Positions 56,739 through 64,000 of a stretch of 64,000 nucleotides of DNA are shown piece after piece. The number at the start of each line of letters is the position of its first letter. Positions within the stretch are counted from its first letter, which is position 1. Source of the DNA: Xylanibacter brevis ATCC 19188 (GTDB lineage Bacteria; Bacteroidota; Bacteroidia; Bacteroidales; Bacteroidaceae); assembly GCF_000621725.1 (NCBI RefSeq), contig NZ_JHXM01000017.1, positions 40,047-104,046 on the forward strand, written 5' to 3'. The notes beneath the pieces are model-generated. The model was not told the origin of the DNA. It did not search any database and saw nothing but the letters and a program-made list of their open reading frames with translations. Made by a program: the position numbers and the translations under genes.

Positions 56739-58561
56739 TCTATGAACTATTGAAGCGCCATTATGGCTACGACACCTTTCGTCCGCAGCAAGAGGCTATC
56801 ATCCGCAACGTACTCAACGGCAAAGACACGCTGGTGCTGATGCCCACGGGCGGCGGTAAGAGCCTCTGCTATCAGATTCCCGCCCTGGCACTGCCCGGCA
56901 CAGCCATTGTTGTGTCGCCACTGATCAGCCTGATGAAAGACCAGGTGGAGACGCTGAAGAGCAACGGTATTGAGGCGGAAGCCCTCAATTCGAACAACGA
57001 CTCGACCACCGATACCATCATCCGTCGCAAGTGCGCGATGGGGCAACTGAAGCTACTCTACATCTCGCCTGAAAGACTCTTGGCTGAGATGGATTTTCTT
57101 TTGAAACAAATAAACATTTCACTCTTTGCCATCGACGAGGCACATTGCATCAGTCAGTGGGGACACGATTTCCGACCGGAATATACGCAATTGGGAAAAC
57201 TGCGCGAACAGTTTCCGCGCACGCCCATCATGGCGCTGACGGCCACAGCTGACAAAATTACGCGTCGCGACATTCTGAAACAACTGAAGATGGAAGGCTG
57301 CAACGAGTTCATCAGTAGCTTTGATCGTCCAAACCTAAGCCTCTCGGTTAAAAGAGGTTATAAAGAGAAGGAAAAACTTTCTTTTATCCAGAACTTCATC
57401 AAGGCGAGACCACTGGATGCAGGCATCATCTATTGCCTCAGCAGGAAGAGCACGGAGAAGGTGGCAGAGCAATTGCGCCGTCTCGGCATACAAGCACTGC
57501 CCTACCACGCAGCACTCTCTCCGCAAGAGCGAAGCCACACCCAAGAGCTGTTCAAAAACGACCAAGTGCAGGTGGTTTGTGCCACCGTAGCATTTGGCAT
57601 GGGAATTGACAAAAGCAACGTTAGATGGGTGATTCATTTCAACATGCCGAAGAGCATTGAAAGCTTCTATCAGGAGATTGGCCGTGCGGGGCGCGATGGA
57701 GCCAGTGCCGACACGGTGCTGTTCTATTCGCTTAGCGACATTGTGCAACTGTCGGAGTTTGCCAAGCAAAGCGGACAGCAAGACATCAACATGGACAAGT
57801 TACACCGTATGCAAGAGTATGCTGAGTCGAGCATTTGCCGAAGACGCATCCTGCTAAACTACTTTGGCGAACAGATGGATCACGACTGCTGCAACTGCGA
57901 CATCTGTCAGAATCCGCCCCAGCGCTTCGATGGTACCAAGCTCTGCCAGATGGCACTCAGCGCCATCAAACGCACCAACGAGCAAATACGCATATCAACA
58001 ACAGTAGAGATAGTAAAAGGCATGCATTCGCCCGAGGTCAAAAAGATGGGCTACGACCAGCTGAAGACCTTTAGTGTGGGCAAAGACCACACCATCAACG
58101 ACTGGCAGGACTACCTGTTGCAGATGCTGCAGTTGGGACTCATCGAGATAGCCTACGACGAGAAGCAACACGCCAAGATCACCCCACTGGGCGAAGAGGT
58201 ACTTTACGGACGCAAGCAGATAGACCTGTGCGTGATAGATCGCAGCACGAAAGAGGCCACCACCCGCCGCACGAAGCACAAGTTGCAACTGCAGATACCC
58301 GCTATCACCATTCCCGGATTGGCTGCCACCACGGGCACAGAAGACCCTAAACTGTTTGAAGCCCTCAGACAGTTGCGAATGCTCTGCGCCCAGGAAGAGA
58401 ACATGCCACCCTATATCGTGTTCAGCGACAAAGTGCTCCACTCGCTGGCCACCATCAAGCCCACCAGCATCGAGCAGTTTGGCTTCATTTCGGGCATCGG
58501 TGAGTTCAAGAAAGTGAAGTACGGACAACGCTTCGTCAGTCTCATCCAAAAGTTTGTGTAA
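56735..58561 (+). CDS. recQ: ATP-dependent DNA helicase RecQ (copy 2, with HRDC)
   Basis: A 608-residue helicase: MPTGGGKSLCYQIPA (motif I), IDEAHCISQWGHDFRPEY (II), LTATA (III), QEIGRAGRDG (VI). The Zn-binding RecQ-Ct module is ICRRRILLNYFGEQM then CCNCDIC, followed by winged helix and a C-terminal HRDC domain (LFEALRQLRMLCAQEENMPP, YIVFSDKVLHSLA). It starts by a 4-bp overlap with the Fur gene and has AAGGAGG at 56721-56727. A second RecQ at 18366 lacks HRDC, so division of labour is likely. Confidence 0.95.
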   Translation: MIYELLKRHYGYDTFRPQQEAIIRNVLNGKDTLVLMPTGGGKSLCYQIPALALPGTAIVVSPLISLMKDQVETLKSNGIEAEALNSNNDSTTDTIIRRKCAMGQLKLLYISPERLLAEMDFLLKQINISLFAIDEAHCISQWGHDFRPEYTQLGKLREQFPRTPIMALTATADKITRRDILKQLKMEGCNEFISSFDRPNLSLSVKRGYKEKEKLSFIQNFIKARPLDAGIIYCLSRKSTEKVAEQLRRLGIQALPYHAALSPQERSHTQELFKNDQVQVVCATVAFGMGIDKSNVRWVIHFNMPKSIESFYQEIGRAGRDGASADTVLFYSLSDIVQLSEFAKQSGQQDINMDKLHRMQEYAESSICRRRILLNYFGEQMDHDCCNCDICQNPPQRFDGTKLCQMALSAIKRTNEQIRISTTVEIVKGMHSPEVKKMGYDQLKTFSVGKDHTINDWQDYLLQMLQLGLIEIAYDEKQHAKITPLGEEVLYGRKQIDLCVIDRSTKEATTRRTKHKLQLQIPAITIPGLAATTGTEDPKLFEALRQLRMLCAQEENMPPYIVFSDKVLHSLATIKPTSIEQFGFISGIGEFKKVKYGQRFVSLIQKFV

Positions 58562-58628
58562 GGATTGTCACTCCCTATGTAATTAGAGAAAATTAGTATA
58601 ATATTTTGCTTTTTGCCTAATTATTATT

Positions 58629-58638
58629 AATTTTGCAC
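58629..58638 (+). promoter_or_regulatory. Promoter box of the AAA-CYTH gene and pheS
   Basis: TAATTTTGCA, 20 bp before the ATG at 58658. Confidence 0.6.
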
Positions 58639-58657
58639 GCGAATAAGGAAATAGACG

Positions 58658-59758
58658 ATGAACGATATAAAGAAAATAGTCCTCACGGGCGGACCATGCG
58701 CAGGCAAAACGACCGCATTGGTGCGCATCATTGAACATTTCTCTAATTTAGGATATAAAGTATTTACTATCCCAGAAGTACCCACCCTCTTCACACAAGC
58801 CGGTATGAACTACCTGACGAAGAACAAGGGTTTCTTCTATGAAGGCGAGAAAGCAACACTCGAGATTCAGTTGGCACTTGAGGACAAATTTATGCGTATG
58901 GCACAGGAATGCACCGAGCAACCTTGCCTCATTGTCTGCGACCGCGGCACTATGGATATCTCTGCCTACATGAATCCCGAAACATGGGCAGACATCACAC
59001 GTGCCGTGGGCACCACATCTCCCGAACTGCGCAATCGCTATGACGCCATCCTTCACTTGGTGTCGGCAGCCGATGGAGCTGAGCAATACTACACCACAGC
59101 CAACAACGCCCAGCGCAACGAGCCGATGACGGAAGAAGGCCTGAAGATAGCACGCTCACTGGACAAGAAGGTGATTCGTGCCTGGAACGGTCATCCCCAC
59201 TTGCGCGTCATCAACAACCACGACGACTTTGAAGCAAAGATGCGCCGAGTGCTGAAAGAGATCAGCAGCGTGCTAGGCCTGCCCCAACCCATTGAGGAGG
59301 AGCGCAAATACATCGTGGAAGTGACGGGACAACTGCCCGAAGACTGCATAGAAAGCGACATCACACAGACATACCTACAGGGAGAACCCGGGACAGAGAT
59401 ACGTCTTCGCAAGCGTGCATGGGACGGCAAGTATGTGTATGTGCACACCACCAAGAAGCAGCAGTCGGCAACAGAAGAGCTAGTCGTAGAACGCCAAATC
59501 AACAACAGCCTCTACGAGATGTTGCTAGGCCTAGCCGACCCCAGCAGAAAGACCATTCGCAAGCATCGCCACAGTTTCATCTGGCAGGGACAATTCTTTG
59601 AGGTGGACACCTTTCAGGATCAACTGCATGGTCTTATCATTCTCGAGACGAAAGGCATTGCCCAGGGCGAACCCGTGAAGTTCCCACCATTTCTGAAAGC
59701 CATCAAGGACATCACCGGTGACAAGGAATACTACAACTTTAACTTAGCAAAGAAATAG
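58658..59758 (+). CDS. P-loop NTPase fused to CYTH-like domain (TTD14-like)
   Basis: A 366-residue two-domain protein. The N-terminal P-loop domain has Walker A TGGPCAGKTT (10-19), a thymidylate-kinase/NadR-like IPEVPTLF, and LIVCDRGTMDIS as Walker B. From about 212 a CYTH/triphosphate-tunnel domain begins with EEERKYIVEV (ExExK), then QTYLQGEPGTEIRLRKR and EVDTFQDQLHGLIILETK. The same pairing is found in animal TTD14, a GTP-binding protein that also binds phosphoinositide. The bacterial role is unknown; a nucleotide or polyphosphate kinase/hydrolase is conceivable. It lies 29 bp before pheS. Confidence 0.82.
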   Translation: MNDIKKIVLTGGPCAGKTTALVRIIEHFSNLGYKVFTIPEVPTLFTQAGMNYLTKNKGFFYEGEKATLEIQLALEDKFMRMAQECTEQPCLIVCDRGTMDISAYMNPETWADITRAVGTTSPELRNRYDAILHLVSAADGAEQYYTTANNAQRNEPMTEEGLKIARSLDKKVIRAWNGHPHLRVINNHDDFEAKMRRVLKEISSVLGLPQPIEEERKYIVEVTGQLPEDCIESDITQTYLQGEPGTEIRLRKRAWDGKYVYVHTTKKQQSATEELVVERQINNSLYEMLLGLADPSRKTIRKHRHSFIWQGQFFEVDTFQDQLHGLIILETKGIAQGEPVKFPPFLKAIKDITGDKEYYNFNLAKK

Positions 59759-59787
59759 ACATTTAGGAAATACATACATAAACAATC

Positions 59788-60846
59788 ATGATAGTAGATA
59801 AGATCAATCAACTCCTTCAGCAGGTCGACGAGCTGAAGGCGAAGAATGCAGAGGAAGTGGAGCAGCTGCGACTGAAGTACCTGAGCAAAAAGGGTGAAAT
59901 CACAGAGCTGATGAACGACTTCCGCAACGTGCCCGCAGAGCAGAAGAAAGAAGTGGGTATGAAAATCAACGAGTTGAAGCAGCGCATCACAGAGCGCATC
60001 AACCAACTGCGAGAGGCTACTGCGACTCAGGAGACAGGCAACGAGCAAATAGACCTGACAAGAACACCCTATCCCATAGCGCTGGGCACACGTCATCCGC
60101 TGACCATTGTCACCAACGAGATTATTGATATATTCAGCCGCATGGGCTTCGTCTTGGCCGACGGCCCCGAGGTGGAGGACGACCTGCACGTGTTCACCAA
60201 GATGAACTTTGCTGCCGATCATCCTGCACGCGATATGCAAGATACATTCTTCGTGAGTCAACATCCCAACGATGTGACAAAAAACATCCTGCTGCGTTCG
60301 CACACCTCTTCGGTGCAGGCACGCATCATGGAGCAGATGCACACCGAGGACGGCAAGCTGACGGCTCCTATCCGCGTGATTTGCCCAGGACGCGTCTATC
60401 GCAACGAGGCCATCACGGCTCGTGCCCACTGCTTCTTCCACCAAGTGGAAGGTCTGTATATCGACAAGAACGTGTCGTTTACCGACCTGAAGCAGGTGCT
60501 GCTGTCGTTTGCACGCGAGATGTTTGGCGCCGACACCAAGATTCGCTTACGTCCTTCCTACTTCCCATTCACCGAGCCTTCTGCCGAAATGGACATCTCA
60601 TGCTTCATCTGCGGTGGCGAGGGTTGCGGCTTCTGCAAGCACACCGGATGGGTTGAGATTCTGGGATGCGGCATGGTGGACCCCAACGTGCTGGAGCAGT
60701 GCGGCATTGACTCTAAGGAATATTCGGGCTATGCCTTTGGCATGGGCGTAGAGCGCATCACTAACCTGAAGTATCGCGTCAGCGACCTGCGCATGTTCTC
60801 TGAGAACGACACCCGCTTCCTCGAGGAGTTTCAGGCAGCAGAGTAA
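59788..60846 (+). CDS. pheS: Phenylalanine-tRNA ligase alpha subunit
   Basis: A 352-residue class II synthetase subunit. After an N-terminal coiled coil (about 1-85) come DDLHVFTKMNFAADHPARDM, LLRSHTSSVQAR (motif 2 region), GRVYRNEAITARAHCFFHQV, and motif 3 GMGVERITNLKYRVSDLR. It forms an alpha2-beta2 enzyme with PheT, which is not in this window. The terminator directly behind shows that pheS and pheT are not co-transcribed here. Confidence 0.97.
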   Translation: MIVDKINQLLQQVDELKAKNAEEVEQLRLKYLSKKGEITELMNDFRNVPAEQKKEVGMKINELKQRITERINQLREATATQETGNEQIDLTRTPYPIALGTRHPLTIVTNEIIDIFSRMGFVLADGPEVEDDLHVFTKMNFAADHPARDMQDTFFVSQHPNDVTKNILLRSHTSSVQARIMEQMHTEDGKLTAPIRVICPGRVYRNEAITARAHCFFHQVEGLYIDKNVSFTDLKQVLLSFAREMFGADTKIRLRPSYFPFTEPSAEMDISCFICGGEGCGFCKHTGWVEILGCGMVDPNVLEQCGIDSKEYSGYAFGMGVERITNLKYRVSDLRMFSENDTRFLEEFQAAE

Positions 60847-60922
60847 ACAAGGAAAAAAAGTAATACGATTAACCGAGCACGATGGCTCTTTCCTACAGAG
60901 CCTAACGCTCAGGAAAATAAAG

Positions 60923-60954
60923 AAGGTTGGCACTTACATATGAGTGCCAACCTT
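60923..60954 (+). terminator. Terminator of pheS
   Basis: Perfect 12-bp stem AAGGTTGGCACT / AGTGCCAACCTT with an 8-nt loop, followed by TATTTTAT. Confidence 0.9.
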
Positions 60955-61004
60955 TATTTTATGCGCGCTAACGCCTATTTGACGCATTAACGCTGTGAGC
61001 GTCG

Positions 61005-63449
61005 TTATTTCCACACAAGCTGACGACCAATCTGATCGTAGATAAATGTATAGTGTGCGCGGCTCTCGGCATCGGCAGCCGAAGCTGCAGCCACCTTAGC
61101 TTTCTTCTGCAGCTGCTGCAGCGTGTAGAGCACTGCTGGGCGTACCACCCTATTATTTGAATTATTAAAGGCTATCAAGCTAGAGAGCATGCTCTTCTGC
61201 AGCGCCATACGATAGGGAGAAACCTTTCGGCCGGCATTAAGCTCGGTGAACACCAGTTTGCTCAGATCCGTTAGATACTGCTGAGCAGTATAAAGCTCGT
61301 TCAACTCATACACACGATTCATCATCATCAACATGACGGATTCGCCGATAGAGGTAGACAAATGCTGAGGATCGGTAACCAGACGCTTGGCATAGGCCAC
61401 ATTGCGTAGCCACATGGGCTCGTGCAGCACCTGCTCGTCGAGGAACTTCAGTGCAGCCTTCTGCTTGGCCACGGGCTGTGGCTCAAACATATTACCCTCC
61501 ATGCCCTGCGTTTTGGGCTCAACTAGATAACCACCGATATTACGAGCCACGTGGCCACAATAGCGATAGAACTGATTTATGATCTGGTTATACATCGTTG
61601 ACAGGTCGTTACCGTAGATATCCTTCTCGTCGTCCTTCGTATATTCAGGGAGATTCTGAGCAAGACGCTTCAGGTTGAGAATGCCATAATAGCTAGCTTT
61701 CACGGCATCATCGCCCAGGTCCTCTGTCTGACGGCGAGGGTCTCTGTGTTCACCTTCGCCATCGCCCCACCACAAACGGCGGTTCTTCAGCGACTCCAGA
61801 ACCAGTGGTTCCAGCATCTTGTGATCCTCCAGCTCGTCCTTAGCTTCGAGCATGGGTTTATAACCCCATGCGATGGCCCACATATCATAGTCGCCAATAC
61901 GGGGGAAGATGCCCTCACGGCTGATGCCGTCCTCGGGCTGTGCTACGTAGTTGAAGCGGGCATAATCCATGATACTGGGTGTGTGGCCGTGAGCCTCTAC
62001 CCACGACTTATTGCGCAGGTTCTCTACAGGCACAGTGCTTGAACTGCCGAAGTTATGACGAAGACCCAGCGTGTGGCCCACTTCGTGAGAGCTGACGAAA
62101 CGAATCAGCTGACCCATCAGTTCCTCGTCGTAGTTCATCTTCTGGGCAGCCTCGTCGATAGAGCTGGCTTGAATCATATACCAGTCGTGCACCAGCGACA
62201 TCACGTTGTGATACCAGCAAATGTGACTCTCCAGTATCTCACCCGTGCGAGGGTCGTGTACGTTAGGACCATAAGCGTTGGCAATGGGGCTAGCCAGATA
62301 GCGAATACAGCTGTAGCGAGCGTCCTCCATACTCATGGTGCTATCGTTCTCGGGCCATTCGCGAGCCTGTATGGCATTCTTGAAGCCGGCCTTCTCGAAA
62401 GCTTTCTGCCAGTCTTCTACACCCATGATCAGATACTTGCGCCACTGCTTAGGCGTTGCGGGGTCGATGTAATAGACAATGGGCTTCACGGGTTCTACGA
62501 GCTCGCCATTTTTCATCTTCTCCACATCCTCAGGACGGGGCTCCAGGCGCCAGCGTGTGACAAACGTCTTGCTTTCTACGCGCTGCTGATTGTCGTCATA
62601 ACTATTGAAGCGATCGGTGAAGTAGCCCACACGAGGGTCAAAGTAGCGTCGCATCATGGGCTTCTCGGGCAGCAGCACAAAGCTGATGTTCAATCCGAAG
62701 GTGACCTTACCGGTGCTGGCTGCTGAGGGCAGTGCCCTGCCCATAGAGGCATAGGTCTTCACCGTGCGCACCTCAGTGTTCATGGGGAACGACTTGATGT
62801 CCTCAATGTAGCTCATATCGCCCAGCATAGCCTGCAACTCAAATTGTTTTTTGACATACTGAGGCAGGGCCATCGCCACATTGTCTTGATTAAAGAACTG
62901 TGTGACCTTGATCTTGTACATGCCGTTCTTATGGCTTTCAATTCTGAACGAGCCAATGATGGGGTTCTCGTTACTGATAGTGATAGCACGGCTGATCTTA
63001 TCTACGCTATCGGCCACATTTATAATAAGGTTGGCACGCAGCAGCAACTGGTTGTCTACTCCCTTCTGGAAATAGACGGTCTGCTCGTTGACCTGTTCAC
63101 CACCGAAGATGCCGCTAGATGCCGGCGTACTGGTGTAGCGCGTGGTGGTCAGGAACTGACGTCCGATCAGGCTGTCGGGAATCTGGAAGAACCAGTCGTT
63201 CTTCTCCTTCGTTACGTGAAAGAGGCCCTTACGATCAACCTGTGGTCTCTCTACCCTCACCGAATCCTTTCGCTGAGGCACCTCTTTCTTTTTCTTTTTA
63301 AACAAGCTGAAAGACGTTTTCTTGGCCTTCTTACCGACCTTTTGTTCGGTCTTTGCCTTTTCCTTCTTTTCTTTCTTATCTTTAGCCACAGCAGGCGACG
63401 ACACCAGCAAGGCTGCAGCCAACAAGACACTGAAATAATTAATGGACAT
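61005..63449 (-). CDS. Exported zinc metalloprotease (DUF5117/DUF4953 type)
   Basis: An 814-residue protein with signal peptide (cleavage near AVAKD, about residue 23) followed by a strongly basic linker (KDKKEKKEKAKTEQK). Central to it is the metzincin-type zinc site HEVGHTLGLRH (HExxHxxGxxH), preceded by QLIRFVSS. Large regions before (DSLIGRQFLTTTRYTSTPAS, a DUF5117 hallmark) and after (a DUF4953-like C-terminus) match the large secreted metallopeptidases common in Bacteroidota. The substrate is unknown; a periplasmic or surface location is expected. Single gene with a leader of about 120 nt. Confidence 0.88.
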   Translation of the reverse strand: MSINYFSVLLAAALLVSSPAVAKDKKEKKEKAKTEQKVGKKAKKTSFSLFKKKKKEVPQRKDSVRVERPQVDRKGLFHVTKEKNDWFFQIPDSLIGRQFLTTTRYTSTPASSGIFGGEQVNEQTVYFQKGVDNQLLLRANLIINVADSVDKISRAITISNENPIIGSFRIESHKNGMYKIKVTQFFNQDNVAMALPQYVKKQFELQAMLGDMSYIEDIKSFPMNTEVRTVKTYASMGRALPSAASTGKVTFGLNISFVLLPEKPMMRRYFDPRVGYFTDRFNSYDDNQQRVESKTFVTRWRLEPRPEDVEKMKNGELVEPVKPIVYYIDPATPKQWRKYLIMGVEDWQKAFEKAGFKNAIQAREWPENDSTMSMEDARYSCIRYLASPIANAYGPNVHDPRTGEILESHICWYHNVMSLVHDWYMIQASSIDEAAQKMNYDEELMGQLIRFVSSHEVGHTLGLRHNFGSSSTVPVENLRNKSWVEAHGHTPSIMDYARFNYVAQPEDGISREGIFPRIGDYDMWAIAWGYKPMLEAKDELEDHKMLEPLVLESLKNRRLWWGDGEGEHRDPRRQTEDLGDDAVKASYYGILNLKRLAQNLPEYTKDDEKDIYGNDLSTMYNQIINQFYRYCGHVARNIGGYLVEPKTQGMEGNMFEPQPVAKQKAALKFLDEQVLHEPMWLRNVAYAKRLVTDPQHLSTSIGESVMLMMMNRVYELNELYTAQQYLTDLSKLVFTELNAGRKVSPYRMALQKSMLSSLIAFNNSNNRVVRPAVLYTLQQLQKKAKVAAASAADAESRAHYTFIYDQIGRQLVWK

Positions 63450-64000
63450 TGTTAAATAAATAATATAGATTGATTAATAAAATATAACATCGCAAGATTG
63501 GTTTCTTATCACCATTTTTAGCTACAGCATTTGTAATTAATTAAAAACCGTTTAGTCTTCATTTTTCAGTGTGTAAAGTTACAAAATAAAAACAACACAC
63601 AGGCCACTCTGCATGTTTTTATTAATAATCTTATCGATTTTTAATATAAATTAAGTTGTTGCAAATAAATCAAGGTTTAGAAAGCATTCAACCCTACCTA
63701 AGAAAGGCATACTGCTATTGCTAACGTGTCTTTCCCTGTATAGTGTTGACTCCCTCAGAGCCTTGATTTGTTACTGTTTTGTTAATTACTGTTTATTATA
63801 CTGATTTTGTTGACTTATCTCTCTGATTAGGTTGTCTGCTTTCCTGTTTCTGTTGTCTCTTTTCCCGGGTTAGTGGACTTCGTACTGGAAACGTTGACCT
63901 TTTCATCTGAGAATATGACTTCATACTGGATTCGTTGACTCGCCTTGGCGAAGCCCACGCCATGAAAAACACTCAGGGGGTGCCCAGCGGCAGGGGGCAG
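63450..64000. other. Non-coding right edge with degenerate direct repeats
   Basis: A 551-bp stretch without a convincing gene. It has a possible minus-strand box TAACTTTACA at 63572-63581 for the metalloprotease, an inverted pair AAATCAAGG/CCTTGATTT at 63667 and 63761, and two 25-bp direct repeats (63874-63898 and 63915-63939, differing at about 5 positions, both ending CGTTGAC or similar). Confidence 0.5.

Noticed and set aside
63796..63963. A 55-codon basic minus-strand frame at the right edge.
   Set aside because: It spans the two direct repeats in different phases and has no promoter box, which argues against coding.

Overview
The window looks like a chromosomal segment of a Bacteroidota bacterium, most likely a Prevotella-type gut or rumen organism (Prevotellaceae). 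Almost every transcription unit starts behind the Bacteroidota -7 box TAnnTTTG, usually TACCTTTGCA, sometimes with TTTG about 20 bp upstream. Shine-Dalgarno sequences are mostly absent. The gene content also fits: a ResB-CcsA fusion, an ACT-less SerA with Lys in place of the catalytic His, DUF1015, an exported C1 peptidase, and a cell-surface propeller protein with a type IX-like tail.

Region 1 (1-9,420): a GDSL esterase start runs off the left edge. A four-gene minus-strand operon follows (outer-membrane barrel, imelysin lipoprotein, di-haem DHOR lipoprotein, ResB/CcsA cytochrome c assembly), which reads as an envelope iron/electron-transfer module that carries its own haem-attachment machinery. 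An ammonium channel comes next. The two gaps here hold unusual repeats: four palindromes at an exact 22-bp period, and a cluster of GC-rich hairpins.

Region 2 (9,425-26,140): housekeeping. It holds trpS behind an esterase, a PQQ-type propeller and a patatin; pepP with an exported C1 peptidase; recJ-recQ; GNAT, rhodanese, YbjQ, an EamA transporter, DUF1015, YigZ and Nudix genes.

Region 3 (26,200-29,600): two identical tRNA-Arg(ACG) genes. The 3' end of the second is duplicated 3.15 kb downstream in front of what looks like the displaced original terminator. Between the copies lie a HigBA-type toxin-antitoxin, a surface propeller protein and a compact promoter-hairpin-T8 unit that may encode a small RNA. 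No integrase is present.

Region 4 (29,600-52,600): an accessory region of small stress, detoxification and repair genes: deiminase, glycosylase-like protein, MBL hydrolases, AraC, acetyltransferases, rubrerythrin-like protein, CPBP protease, DEDDh exonuclease, HxlR, cupin, flavin-binding split-barrel proteins, thioesterases, FluC, UmuDC, YjbR and FKBP. It contains paralogous small families of unknown function and short remnants of the same families, some made by clean internal deletion. Two nearly identical hsp20 units 11.7 kb apart share a distinctive upstream region: four GTTTAA hexamers on one helix face, then a sigma-54-like -24/-12 element, then an identical leader with AGGAGG. This is the most striking regulatory architecture in the window.

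Region 5 (52,690-64,000): serC-serA, a DbpA-like RNA helicase divergent from a Fur-family regulator fused by overlap to a second recQ, a P-loop/CYTH protein resembling animal TTD14, pheS, and a large exported zinc metalloprotease. The right edge is non-coding with a degenerate direct repeat.
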